Below, in pieces: positions 17,817 to 26,473 of a stretch of DNA of 64,000 nucleotides. A program made the position numbers and the translations under genes. The stretch's first letter is position 1. Every line of letters starts with the position of its first letter. The notes under the pieces are model-generated. The model was not told where the DNA came from and ran no database searches. It worked only from the letters and a program-made list of their open reading frames with translations. Location: the NCBI RefSeq assembly GCF_021173675.1, contig NZ_JAIHON010000022.1, forward strand, positions 48,491 through 112,490, written 5' to 3'. This stretch comes from Streptomyces lincolnensis (GTDB lineage: Bacteria > Actinomycetota > Actinomycetes > Streptomycetales > Streptomycetaceae).

Positions 17817-17891
17817 GGTCCTGTGGAGCAGTTTGGAGTGCTCGCCACCCTGTCAAGGTGGAGGCCGCGGGTTCAAATCCCGTCAGGACCG
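17817..17891 (+). tRNA. tRNA-Asp (anticodon GTC), copy 2
   Basis: 75-nt cloverleaf identical to the tRNA-Asp at 13460-13534. It lies 93 bases past hrpA. Confidence 0.95.
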
Positions 17892-17900
17892 CAGTAACAA

Positions 17901-17930
17901 GAGCCTGGATCCTCGGATCCGGGCTCTTTT
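17901..17930 (+). terminator. Terminator after tRNA-Asp copy 2
   Basis: Hairpin 17901-17912 with 17915-17926 (GAGCCTGGATCC against GGATCCGGGCTC, one T-G pair) followed directly by TTTT. Confidence 0.85.
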
Positions 17931-18028
17931 GCGTGGCCTGTGGCGGGTCGCTTGCCTCCACGCCTTCTTGACGGCGTCCGTAGACCCCGGTACCCAGAGA
18001 CCAGGGCCCGCTTTCCCGGAGGTGGCGT

Positions 18029-18232
18029 ATGGCGGCTTCGGTCAGGCACGAGACGCGGGCGTTGCTCCGTGCGCATCTGTCGGCCGCTTCCTCCTACGGT
18101 CATCTGACGCGTCATTGCCCCATCTGCCATCACCTGCTGCGGCTGGCGATGGATTCGCCCCCGCAGGCGCCACAGACGGCGCAGGGACCCGACGAGAGCG
18201 TCGCCGAGGACGAGAGTCCCGCGGGCGCGTGA
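18029..18232 (+). CDS. DUF6274-type small zinc-motif protein
   Basis: A 67-residue protein with a strong GGAGG site before ATG 18029. The core reads HETRALLRAHL and then HLTRHCPICHHLLRLAM, with a CPICH motif that could bind zinc or form a disulfide. The C-terminus is short and acidic. I recognise it as the small Streptomyces-specific family usually found beside bldC (DUF6274 as I recall). Function is unknown; the conserved neighbourhood with bldC and hrpA supports its being a real gene. Confidence 0.7.
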   Translation: MAASVRHETRALLRAHLSAASSYGHLTRHCPICHHLLRLAMDSPPQAPQTAQGPDESVAEDESPAGA

Positions 18233-18275
18233 CCGGCGCCGGCCCCAACCCCCGTACCGGCGCGGGAAGGTGGAA

Positions 18276-18297
18276 CGTGCGCTTCCACTAGCGCACG
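18276..18297 (+). terminator. Possible terminator of the DUF6274-type gene
   Basis: A 7-bp stem (CGTGCGC/GCGCACG) with an 8-base loop lies 43 bases past the stop. The T tract is absent, so the call is weak. Bases 18298-18494 show no gene. Confidence 0.35.
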
Positions 18298-18494
18298 GGA
18301 GACAGGAGCAACAGGACTCCGGCATGTGACGGGTGTCACCGCATGAGTTTTTGAAACCGCGGTACTTACACCTCGCCTACAACTGGTCAATTTAATATGT
18401 GCAATTGCACCAGCCACAGGCGTCGCCCACAGGAGATCCGACAGCCCTCCCCAGACTCCGACAAGGGCACTCACAGAGCACGCGCCCCGCGCAC

Positions 18495-18534
18495 AAAAAA
18501 GATCGCGCTGGACCCGGCGGAGTCCAGCGCGATC
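18495..18534 (-). terminator. Strong intrinsic terminator downstream of bldC
   Basis: A perfect 13-bp stem (18501-18513 with 18522-18534, GATCGCGCTGGAC) with an 8-base loop is followed on the minus strand by six T residues. It is the textbook terminator of this window. It lies about 150 bases past the bldC stop, leaving a long 3' untranslated region. Confidence 0.85.
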
Positions 18535-18687
18535 GACGACGCACCCTTGTTGCTTGGTCAAAATGCCCCGAGGGGCTTGGGCGTGGGCTCTGTTGGGGCA
18601 GGACCCGCGTCGCTTGTAGCCAGGGTTCGGACGCCTCGACCGGTGGGGGACCAGCCGATTTGCCCGGTATTCAGTTGTTCAGGCTGT

Positions 18688-18894
18688 TCAGGCCTCGCTG
18701 CGCTGCTGCGGGATGCCCGCGAGCAGAGCGCGGACCTCAGCCTCGCGGTAACGGCGGTGCCCGCCGAGCGTGCGGATGGACGTAAGCTTGCCGGCCTTCG
18801 CCCACCGCGTGACCGTCTTGGGGTCGACGCGGAACATGGTGGCGACCTCAGCCGGGGTCAGCAGCGGCTCGGCATCAGGGGTGCGAGCGGTCAT
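18688..18894 (-). CDS. bldC: Developmental regulator BldC (MerR-like wHTH)
   Basis: A 68-residue DNA-binding protein consisting almost entirely of one MerR-type winged helix: LLTPAEVATMFRVDPKTVTRWAKAGKL, then the wing TLGGHRRYRE. Size and sequence match Streptomyces BldC, which represses early entry into sporulation by binding head-to-tail at direct repeats. The ATG is at 18894. It is transcribed alone, divergent from nothing close, with a long upstream region. Confidence 0.95.
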   Translation of the reverse strand: MTARTPDAEPLLTPAEVATMFRVDPKTVTRWAKAGKLTSIRTLGGHRRYREAEVRALLAGIPQQRSEA

Positions 18895-19434
18895 GAGCGG
18901 CCTCCTCGGGAGAACCGAACCTTCTCGGTTCTTTCCTCTAAATTCTGCACCTTGACCCGCGTTGCCCGAAATGGCGGACGCGAGTCGAGTCGGTTATAGG
19001 ACGAACGGCTTGTCCTCGGCACTACAACTACACCATCTGTCCAGCCGCGTCGGCCAAACCTATGGATTTGCCCCCCAGACGTTCATCGGCGACGGAAGCC
19101 GATGGACCATGCCATAGCGGACAGTCACGCCACTGTGACGATCAGTCACAGAGCGATCAGGAGTCATCAGACCCCCCAAAGACGGAACCTCCCCCGGGAT
19201 CCTTGTCCTATTTTGGCATGAGGAGGGGCAAGGGACGCAAGAGCCTCGTACGTGCGGTCCATCACGCTTGACCCACACTTGAGACGAACGCCCGGATCGG
19301 GACCTACGTCCCTTGTTGGGGAAATCTCAGGAACTTCACGTACCTCAGAGCGAGGACGAAACCCCAAAACGGGCGTCAGGTCAAACGTCAGTTCGTTACT
19401 TGGGTCGGCCAATGGCCGGTTCCGGCCACTTGAC
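18895..19434. promoter_or_regulatory. 540-bp non-coding region upstream of bldC
   Basis: No convincing reading frame with codon bias is present on either strand. On the minus strand it must hold the bldC promoter and leader. An 8-bp stem (CCTTGTCC with GGGGCAAGG) lies around 19200-19235. No tRNA or known RNA family was recognised. Confidence 0.4.
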
Positions 19435-20277
19435 TCAGTTCGCCGAACGCCGGTCCCGCACCGACCGCCAGCGCTCCACGAGCCGCCCGTACGCCTCGCC
19501 CGCCGTGACCCCGTCGCCGTGCCGGAGCGCCTCGATGCCCTCGGCCACGTCCGCGGCCGAGTGGTCGTCCTCCAGCTCGCCGACCGGCAGCACGTGCACC
19601 AGTCCGCCGTAGTCGAGCTCCACCAGGGAGCGCGGGTGGAACTCCTCCAGCCAGCGCCCCACGTCGATCAGGCCGTCGATGAGCGGCCCCTCGTCGACCG
19701 CTTCCTTCAGGGTCCTCAGGGCCCGTGCCACGCGCCGCCGGGCCTGCACCATCGGGGTGCGGTAGCGCAGCGCGGGCGGGGTGTCGGCGGAGCCCTTGTC
19801 GAACCGCCGCTCCTCGGCGCCGACGAGCACGAACCAGTTCAGCGGCACCTGCCAGGTCGCCGTACGGATCCAGGGCCGGGCGTCCGGGTTGCGGGCCAGC
19901 CAGCGTTCGTAGTCCTGGGCCGCCTGACGTCGTACGACGGGGGGCAGCACGGCGTCCAGGACGGGCGGCGGGAGCTCCTCGGCGAGTTCGTCCAGGGCCT
20001 GCCAGCCGCGCAGCCGGGTGCGCCACGGGCAGACGCAGACGACGCCGTCCACGTCGAGCACGAACGCGTCGCCGCTCTCGTGCACCGGCACCGGGACCGG
20101 CGGGGTGGGCAGCAGGTCGGCCAGGGAGCGGCGCAGTTCGTCCTGGTACGAGGGACGGTCGGGGCGCCGGGCGTAGCGCTCCCAGTGGCCGCGCTCGGGC
20201 TCCGGGAAGGCGGCCAGCGGCTCGTACACGCGCAGATAGGTCGTGTACGGAACGATCACCGAGGACACCTTGGGCAC
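19435..20277 (-). CDS. Conserved hypothetical protein next to vdh
   Basis: About 280 residues, soluble, no signal peptide. The start is set at GTG 20277 (VPKVSSVIVPYTTYL) behind GGGAG; the longer frame adds residues unlike the rest. Trp- and Arg-rich motifs include CPWRTRLRGWQALDELAEELPPPVLD and RTATWQVPLNWFVLV. A C-terminal block with LVELDYGGLVHVL resembles a small regulatory fold. I do not recognise a function. It is divergent from vdh and conserved in position near bldC. Confidence 0.7.
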   Translation of the reverse strand: MPKVSSVIVPYTTYLRVYEPLAAFPEPERGHWERYARRPDRPSYQDELRRSLADLLPTPPVPVPVHESGDAFVLDVDGVVCVCPWRTRLRGWQALDELAEELPPPVLDAVLPPVVRRQAAQDYERWLARNPDARPWIRTATWQVPLNWFVLVGAEERRFDKGSADTPPALRYRTPMVQARRRVARALRTLKEAVDEGPLIDGLIDVGRWLEEFHPRSLVELDYGGLVHVLPVGELEDDHSAADVAEGIEALRHGDGVTAGEAYGRLVERWRSVRDRRSAN

Positions 20278-20499
20278 GCCTGCTCCCTCCCCCTCCCGCC
20301 GCCAGGAAAACCTGCGGAACCCGCACACGAACGAGCGGGAAAACTATGCAAATCGTCGCACGGACGTACTCCGGTCGTAGGTGATCCTGAGCACTGCACG
20401 GATGGCGGGCCTCCCAGGCCCTAATCTCATCCTCACAGCCCCCGCCACCCACACGGGAGCTGATCTCCACCCGCCGCAATGTACTCAGGAGTCACCACA

Positions 20500-21609
20500 G
20501 TGACCGATGTAACCGGCGCACCTGCTGATGTACTGCACGCCCTGTTCCACTCCGATCAGGGTGGCCATGAGCAAGTCGTGCTCTGCCAGGACCGCAAGAG
20601 CGGCCTCAAGGCCGTCATCGCCCTCCACTCCACCGCTCTGGGCCCCGCGCTCGGCGGTACGCGTTTCTACCCGTACGCGAGCGAGCGGGAGGCCGTCGCC
20701 GACGCGCTGAACCTCGCGCGCGGGATGTCGTACAAGAACGCCATGGCCGGTCTCGACCACGGCGGCGGCAAGGCCGTGATCATCGGCGATCCGGAGCGCG
20801 ACAAGACCGAGGAACTGCTGCTGGCCTACGGCCGGTTCGTGGCCTCGCTCGGCGGGCGCTACGTCACCGCGTGCGACGTAGGCACGTACGTCGCCGACAT
20901 GGACGTCGTCGCACGTGAGTGCCGCTGGACGACCGGACGCTCCCCGGAGAACGGCGGCGCGGGCGACTCCTCCGTACTGACCGCCTTCGGCGTCTACCAG
21001 GGCATGCGGGCCTCCGCGCGGCACCTGTGGGGCGACGCCTCGCTGCGCGGCCGTACGGTCGGCGTCGCGGGGGTCGGCAAGGTCGGCCACCACCTCGTGG
21101 AGCACCTCCTGGAGGAGGGCGCCCGGGTCGTGATCACCGACGTACGGGAGGAAGCCGTGCGGCGGATCGCCGACCGGCACCCCGGCATCGGCGTGGTCGC
21201 CGACACCGAGGCGCTGATCCGGGTCGAGGGGCTGGACATCTACGCCCCCTGCGCGCTCGGCGGGGCCCTGAACGACGACTCCGTGCCGGCGCTGACCGCG
21301 AGCATCGTCTGCGGGGCCGCCAACAACCAGCTCGAACACCCCGGTGTCGAGAAGGACCTCGCCGACCGCGGGATCCTCTACGCGCCGGACTACGTGGTGA
21401 ACGCCGGCGGTGTCATCCAGGTCGCCGACGAGTTGCACGGGTTCGACTTCGAGCGGTGCAGGGCCAAGGCGGCGAAGATCTACGACACCACGCTCGCCAT
21501 ATTCGCACGTGCGAAGACGGACGGGATTCCGCCGGCCGCCGCGGCCGACCGGATCGCCGAGCAGCGGATGGCGGAGGGGCGGACGGCCGAGGGGCGCAGG
21601 ACGCACTGA
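20500..21609 (+). CDS. vdh: Valine (branched-chain amino acid) dehydrogenase
   Basis: A ~369-residue NAD-dependent oxidative deaminase converting valine, leucine and isoleucine to 2-oxo acids, supplying acyl-CoA precursors. The catalytic Gly/Lys region appears as GGTRFYPY and AMAGLDHGGGKAVI; the dimerisation and Rossmann domain follows with GVAGVGKVGHHLVEHL. The start at GTG 20500 is favoured by AGGAG eight bases upstream; ATG 20479 lies inside the probable leader. The C-terminus ends in a repeat-like MAEGRTAEGRRTH tail, slightly longer than usual. Divergent from the 19435 gene. Confidence 0.92.
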   Translation: MTDVTGAPADVLHALFHSDQGGHEQVVLCQDRKSGLKAVIALHSTALGPALGGTRFYPYASEREAVADALNLARGMSYKNAMAGLDHGGGKAVIIGDPERDKTEELLLAYGRFVASLGGRYVTACDVGTYVADMDVVARECRWTTGRSPENGGAGDSSVLTAFGVYQGMRASARHLWGDASLRGRTVGVAGVGKVGHHLVEHLLEEGARVVITDVREEAVRRIADRHPGIGVVADTEALIRVEGLDIYAPCALGGALNDDSVPALTASIVCGAANNQLEHPGVEKDLADRGILYAPDYVVNAGGVIQVADELHGFDFERCRAKAAKIYDTTLAIFARAKTDGIPPAAAADRIAEQRMAEGRTAEGRRTH

Positions 21610-21902
21610 GGCCCCTTCCCGGGTTTGGCCGGTACCCGTCGGCGCACACTTAGAGAGAACTCTCACGTTCGTCGGCGGGTCGGCTGCCAAGAAGTGGTTA
21701 AAATCGCGGTTGACCAGCGGGGAAAGGGCTCCCCGAGGGTTCTGGGGCCAGGCGCGTCCTGCGGGCGACGTACCGTATGGGCGTGGGCTCAGGTACCGTG
21801 GAAGCCCTACGGACCGGTCTCTCCATGGAGAGTCCGTTCCAGATCATGAACGCGTGTCAAGACTCTGGGGCCACCGAGCCCCGTATCCGAGGGGGTCGAG
21901 CC

Positions 21903-22157
21903 ATGGGGCGCGGCCGGGCAAAGGCCAAGCAGACGAAGGTCGCCCGCCAGCTGAAGTACAGCAGCGGCGGGACTGACCTGTCGCGTCTGGCCAATGAGCT
22001 GGGCGCTTCGACTTCGAGTCAGCCGCCGAATGGCGAGCCGTTCGAGGACGACGACGAGGAAGATGACCCGTACGCCCAGTACGCGGATCTCTACAACGAC
22101 GATGAGGACGAGGACGACGAGTCCGGTCCCACGTCCCAACACCGCCGCGGCGCTTGA
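21903..22157 (+). CDS. DUF3073 family protein
   Basis: An 84-residue protein starting MGRGRAKAKQTKVARQLKY, the hallmark basic N-terminus of the actinobacterial DUF3073 family. It ends in an extremely acidic stretch (FEDDDEEDDPYAQY and DDEDEDDE). The basic-then-acidic layout suggests nucleic acid contact, but function is unknown. Bases 21610-21902 upstream contain no gene and should hold its promoter. Confidence 0.9.
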   Translation: MGRGRAKAKQTKVARQLKYSSGGTDLSRLANELGASTSSQPPNGEPFEDDDEEDDPYAQYADLYNDDEDEDDESGPTSQHRRGA

Positions 22158-22174
22158 CGCATTAGCTGTGCTTG

Positions 22175-22213
22175 ACCCGGTCCGGAGTGGTCCACACCAC
22201 CGGACCGGGTTTT
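22175..22213 (+). terminator. Terminator of the DUF3073 gene
   Basis: An 11-bp perfect stem (22175-22185 with 22200-22210, ACCCGGTCCGG) followed by TTTT, 17 bases past the stop. Confidence 0.85.
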
Positions 22214-22318
22214 GCGCTGCCTGTCGAACAGCGGACTGGCGAACAGCTGCCGGTCGAGCAGCGGCCCGCGGCCTGAGCCGGCCCACGGGCAGCTCAGGCG
22301 ACGCGACTGCTTGGGTGA

Positions 22319-23386
22319 CTACTTCGCGTACGTGCCGACCAGTTCGGCACCCGTCGTGTGGTCGCCGCGCTCGGTGATCTCGCCCGCGACCCATGCCTCG
22401 ACCCCGCGGTCGGCCAGGGTGGCCAGGGCCACGTCCGCCGATTCCTCGGGCACGATCGCGATCATGCCGACGCCCATGTTGAGGGTCTTCTCCAGCTCCA
22501 GGCCCTCGACCCGACCGGTCTTCCCGACGAGGTCGAAGATCGGATCCGGGGTCCAGGTGGAGCGGTCGACGACCGCGTGCAGGGTGTCGGGGATGACGCG
22601 GGCCAGGTTGGCGGCCAGACCGCCACCCGTGACGTGCGAGAACGCGTGCACGTCGGTGGTGCGGATCAGGGCCAGGCAGTCCAGCGAGTAGATCTTGGTG
22701 GGCTCCAGGAGCTCCTCGCCGAGGGTGCGGCCGAGCTCCTCGATCCGGGCGTCCAGGGCGAGACCCGCCTCGTTCAGCAGGACGTGCCGTACGAGCGAGT
22801 ACCCGTTCGAGTGAAGCCCCGAGGCCGCCATGGCGATGACCGCGTCACCCGTACGGATACGATCCGCGCCGAGCAGCCGGTCCGCCTCGACCACGCCCGT
22901 ACCGGCGCCGGCGACGTCGAAGTCGTCCGGGCCGAGCAGACCGGGGTGTTCGGCCGTCTCGCCGCCCACCAGGGCGCAGCCGGCGAGCACACAGCCCTCG
23001 GCGATGCCCTTGACGATGGCGGCGACCCGCTCGGGGTGGACCTTGCCGACGCAGATGTAGTCGGTCATGAACAGCGGCTCGGCACCGCACACCACGATGT
23101 CGTCCATGACCATCGCGACCAGGTCGTGGCCGATGGTGTCGTAGACGCCGAGTTGGCGCGCGATGTCGACCTTGGTGCCCACGCCGTCCGTGGCGGAGGC
23201 GAGCAGCGGACGCTCGTAGTGCTTGAGGGCGGAGGCGTCGAAGAGGCCGGCGAAGCCGCCGAGGCCGCCGAGGACCTCGGGGCGCCGCGTCTTCTTCACC
23301 CACTCCTTCATCAGCTCGACGGCGCGGTCGCCCGCCTCGATGTCGACGCCCGCGGCTGCGTAGCTGGCACCAGTGGTCTCAGACAT
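22319..23386 (-). CDS. purM: Phosphoribosylformylglycinamidine cyclo-ligase PurM
   Basis: A 355-residue AIR synthetase catalysing step five of purine synthesis (FGAM plus ATP to AIR). Visible motifs: GGFAGLFD near the N-terminus, the ATP-binding TDGVGTK, GHDLVAMVMDDIVVCGAEPLF, LVGGETAEHPG, and HVTGGGLAANLARV. The start ATG 23386 (MSETTGASY) is the family start; the frame continues upstream only as a shadow of purF. It lies 62 bases after purF on the same strand, so co-transcription is likely. Confidence 0.95.
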   Translation of the reverse strand: MSETTGASYAAAGVDIEAGDRAVELMKEWVKKTRRPEVLGGLGGFAGLFDASALKHYERPLLASATDGVGTKVDIARQLGVYDTIGHDLVAMVMDDIVVCGAEPLFMTDYICVGKVHPERVAAIVKGIAEGCVLAGCALVGGETAEHPGLLGPDDFDVAGAGTGVVEADRLLGADRIRTGDAVIAMAASGLHSNGYSLVRHVLLNEAGLALDARIEELGRTLGEELLEPTKIYSLDCLALIRTTDVHAFSHVTGGGLAANLARVIPDTLHAVVDRSTWTPDPIFDLVGKTGRVEGLELEKTLNMGVGMIAIVPEESADVALATLADRGVEAWVAGEITERGDHTTGAELVGTYAK

Positions 23387-23448
23387 GACGGTGAGAACTT
23401 TCGTTTCGTACGGCAGGCGCTGTGTGACAGAGCACAGCACGGGCCGTC

Positions 23449-24975
23449 TTACGGGCGGCGGATCGCGTCGGAGGCGGCCGTGGCCGCCGGACCGGCCGCC
23501 AGCTCGGTCTCCAGAAGCTGCTTGCCGAGCAGCTCGGGGTCGGGCAGCTCCATCGGGTACTCCCCGTCGAAGCAGGCCCGGCACAGGTTCGGCTTGGCGA
23601 TGGTGGTCGCCTCGATCATGCCGTCGATGGAGATGTACGCCAGGGAGTCGGCGCCCAGGGAGGTGCCGATCTCGTCGATGGTCATGCCGTTGGCGATGAG
23701 CTCGGCGCGGGTCGCGAAATCTATGCCGAAGAAGCAGGGCCACTTCACGGGCGGCGAGGAGATCCGGATGTGGACCTCGGCGGCGCCCGCCTCGCGGAGC
23801 ATGCGGACCAGGGCGCGCTGGGTGTTGCCGCGCACGATCGAGTCGTCGACGACGACCAGGCGCTTGCCCTTGATGACTTCCTTGAGGGGGTTCAGCTTGA
23901 GTCGGATGCCCAGCTGGCGGATGGTCTGTGACGGCTGGATGAAGGTCCGCCCGACGTAGGCGTTCTTCACCAGGCCCGCACCGAAGGGGATGCCGGAGGC
24001 CTCCGCGTAGCCGATGGCGGCCGGGGTGCCGGATTCCGGGGTCGCTATCACCAGGTCGGCGTCGACCGGGGCTTCCTTCGCGAGCTTGCGGCCCATCTCC
24101 ACGCGGGAGAGGTAGACGTTCCGGCCGGCGATGTCGGTGTCCGGGCGGGCGAGGTAGACGTACTCGAACACACAGCCCTTGGGCTTCGCTTCCGCGAATC
24201 GGGAGGTGCGCAGGCCGTTCTCGTCGATGGCGATGAACTCGCCCGGCTCGATCTCGCGGACGTAGGCGGCACCGCAGATGTCGAGGGCGGCGGACTCGGA
24301 GGCGACCACCCAGCCGCGCTCCAGGCGGCCGAGGACCAGCGGGCGGATGCCCTGCGGGTCGCGGGCGGCGTACAGGGTGTGCTCGTCCATGAAGACGAGC
24401 GAGAACGCGCCGCGCACCTTCGGGAGGACGGTGTGGGCCGCCTCCTCGATGGTCAGGGGCTTGCCGTCCTCGTCGACCTGGGCCGCGAGGAGCGCGGTGA
24501 GCAGGTCGGTGTCGTTGGTGGCCGCGACGCGCGGGGTACGGCCCTCCTGCTTGGGCAGGTCGGCGACCATCTCGGCGAGCTGGGCCGTGTTGACCAGGTT
24601 GCCGTTGTGGCCGAGGGCGATGGAGCCGTGCGCGGTGGCACGGAAGGTGGGCTGGGCGTTCTCCCACACGGAGGCGCCGGTGGTCGAGTAGCGGGCGTGT
24701 CCGACCGCGATGTGACCCTGGAGCGAACCGAGCGAGGTCTCGTCGAAGACCTGGGAAACGAGGCCCATGTCCTTGAAGACGAGGATCTGGGAGCCGTTGC
24801 TGACCGCGATACCCGCGGATTCCTGGCCCCGATGCTGGAGGGCGTAGAGCCCGAAGTACGTGAGCTTGGCGACCTCTTCGCCCGGAGCCCAGACACCGAA
24901 GACGCCGCAGGCGTCCTGGGGGCCCTTCTCTCCGGGGAGCAGGTCGTGGTTGAGTCGTCCGTCACCACGTGGCAC
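23449..24975 (-). CDS. purF: Amidophosphoribosyltransferase PurF
   Basis: A 508-residue enzyme committing PRPP and glutamine to purine synthesis. The N-terminal glutaminase begins after a propeptide: Cys23 in DACGVFG is the expected nucleophile once residues 1-22 are removed. LQHRGQESAGI and NTQRALVRML follow. The PRPP site reads VVVDDSIVRG. The C-terminal GEYPMELPDPE and Cys residues fit the iron-sulfur class found in Gram-positives. It is the first gene of the purF-purM pair. Confidence 0.95.
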   Translation of the reverse strand: MPRGDGRLNHDLLPGEKGPQDACGVFGVWAPGEEVAKLTYFGLYALQHRGQESAGIAVSNGSQILVFKDMGLVSQVFDETSLGSLQGHIAVGHARYSTTGASVWENAQPTFRATAHGSIALGHNGNLVNTAQLAEMVADLPKQEGRTPRVAATNDTDLLTALLAAQVDEDGKPLTIEEAAHTVLPKVRGAFSLVFMDEHTLYAARDPQGIRPLVLGRLERGWVVASESAALDICGAAYVREIEPGEFIAIDENGLRTSRFAEAKPKGCVFEYVYLARPDTDIAGRNVYLSRVEMGRKLAKEAPVDADLVIATPESGTPAAIGYAEASGIPFGAGLVKNAYVGRTFIQPSQTIRQLGIRLKLNPLKEVIKGKRLVVVDDSIVRGNTQRALVRMLREAGAAEVHIRISSPPVKWPCFFGIDFATRAELIANGMTIDEIGTSLGADSLAYISIDGMIEATTIAKPNLCRACFDGEYPMELPDPELLGKQLLETELAAGPAATAASDAIRRP

Positions 24976-25047
24976 GGCTCCGAGTGTAGGCGAGATCGAC
25001 CACTGGTCCGAATTGGGGAATGGTCCCCTACCTGTGACGGAAGTGGA

Positions 25048-25512
25048 TCACTCGGCCGCGGATGCGCGCATGCTCGTGCCGTTTGCGCTGGTCAGCGTGA
25101 GGGTGTTCTGATCGATCCGGTAACTGATCTTGCCGTCGAAGAGCTTCAGCAGGGCGCGTTCGGTGTCCATGAGTGAGGCTTCGCACATCATTCGGGTGGT
25201 GGCCGGGGCGCCCAGGGTGATATGTCCGTCGCGGACGGTCGCGGTGGCGTTGACGTGGTTGCAGCCGAGCCGGCCGCCGAGTTTGCCGGTCTTGGGGTCG
25301 ATGGCGATCTGCGCGTCCCCCTTGGTCTTGTGGGTCGTGCCGTCCGCCGTGACGGTGGCGATGTTCCAGCGGGTGCCGGTGACCGGTGGCTCGGCGCGGA
25401 CCGTGCCGCTGCCGGGCTCCTGTCCCGCCCTCTCGTTGCCGCAGGCCGCGGCGAGCGGCAGGATCGCCAGGGCGGTCGCCGTGATCATCAGTCGCTGCTT
25501 CTGCCTGTACAT
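25048..25512 (-). CDS. META-domain lipoprotein
   Basis: A 154-residue predicted lipoprotein: MYRQKQRLMITATALAILP leads to a lipobox (LAAACG), giving a lipid-anchored Cys24. The mature part matches the META/HslJ fold, with TRWNIATV, GGRLGCNHVNATATV, and TRMMCEASLMDTERALL. The paired Cys residues in GCN and MMCE are typical. Family members are envelope proteins linked to stress or novobiocin-type resistance in other bacteria, but the role here is unproven. ATG 25488 is an alternative start. Confidence 0.8.
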   Translation of the reverse strand: MYRQKQRLMITATALAILPLAAACGNERAGQEPGSGTVRAEPPVTGTRWNIATVTADGTTHKTKGDAQIAIDPKTGKLGGRLGCNHVNATATVRDGHITLGAPATTRMMCEASLMDTERALLKLFDGKISYRIDQNTLTLTSANGTSMRASAAE

Positions 25513-25548
25513 GTCGATTCGACGGTCACCCGGGACGACCGGTTCCCC

Positions 25549-26346
25549 TTACGCCAGCAACGGCAGCAGCCCACCGAGGTCCGCCCGCTCCCCGCTCGCG
25601 CTGACCTTCGCCTCGTCGACCGCGTCCTTCCACGCCACCCGTCCGGTCGCGAGCCGGATCCAGGTCAGCGGGTCGGTCTCGACGACGTTGGGCGGGGTGC
25701 CCCGGGTGTGCCGGGGTCCCTCCACGCACTGCACCACGGCGTACGGCGGGATCCGCACCTCGGTCGAACCGCCGGGCGCCTTCGCGGCGAGCGCGTCGGC
25801 GAGGAGGCGGGTGGCGGCGGCGAGGGCCTGCCGGTCCTGGGGGATGTCGAGGCCCGGGACGGCCGCGTTGAGGTCGTCGGTGTGGACCACGAGCTCGACG
25901 GTACGGGTCACCAGGTAGTCGGCGAGGGTCATGGCACCGGTGCGGGCTGCCAGGACGCGGGTGTCGGGCGCGGTGGCCACGGCCTCCGCGAAGCGTTCCG
26001 CGGTACGGGTGTACAGGGCGTCCAAATCGGGATCAGCCTCCGCCAGCTCCTTCGTGCCCTCCGCGATGTCCCCGGCCCGCACGGCGGTGGCGAACGGCCA
26101 CTGGAGCAGCGTGAGTTCCGCCTTCGCCGGTTCCTCCCGCGCCAGGTTCCGGCTGACCGTCTCGACGGCCATCGTCACGTGGGCGGCCAGGTCGCGTACG
26201 GTCCACTGCCCCAGGCGTGTGGGGGCGGCGAGTTGCTCGGGGGTGAGGGTCCGGACGGCCTCCCGGACATGTCCGAACTGGGTGAGGACCGCGGCGCGGA
26301 TCTTCATGGGGTCATAGGTACGGGCGCGCTTCTTGGCCGGAGGCAT
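25549..26346 (-). CDS. Maleylpyruvate isomerase/mycothiol-dependent family protein
   Basis: A 265-residue DinB-fold protein. The N-terminal four-helix part has LGQWTVRDLAAHVTMAVETV, the metal-binding H pattern of mycothiol-dependent enzymes, and VHTDDLNAAVPG carries the third ligand region. A C-terminal sterol-carrier-like segment (DPLTWIRLATGRVAWKDAV) is common in this family. The likely role is a thiol-dependent transferase or isomerase; the substrate is unknown. Divergent from the FHA gene at 26474. Confidence 0.8.
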   Translation of the reverse strand: MPPAKKRARTYDPMKIRAAVLTQFGHVREAVRTLTPEQLAAPTRLGQWTVRDLAAHVTMAVETVSRNLAREEPAKAELTLLQWPFATAVRAGDIAEGTKELAEADPDLDALYTRTAERFAEAVATAPDTRVLAARTGAMTLADYLVTRTVELVVHTDDLNAAVPGLDIPQDRQALAAATRLLADALAAKAPGGSTEVRIPPYAVVQCVEGPRHTRGTPPNVVETDPLTWIRLATGRVAWKDAVDEAKVSASGERADLGGLLPLLA

Positions 26347-26473
26347 GGCGGGATCCTAGTTGCCGGAGAGCAGGCGGGTGGACACGCCAGTGCGGCGCAG
26401 AGGTGTGCGTGGGGCGGGCGGGGTCCTTACCTTGATGAGTGCCCATGGGCCGGACTACAGGGGGAGGTCCTGC

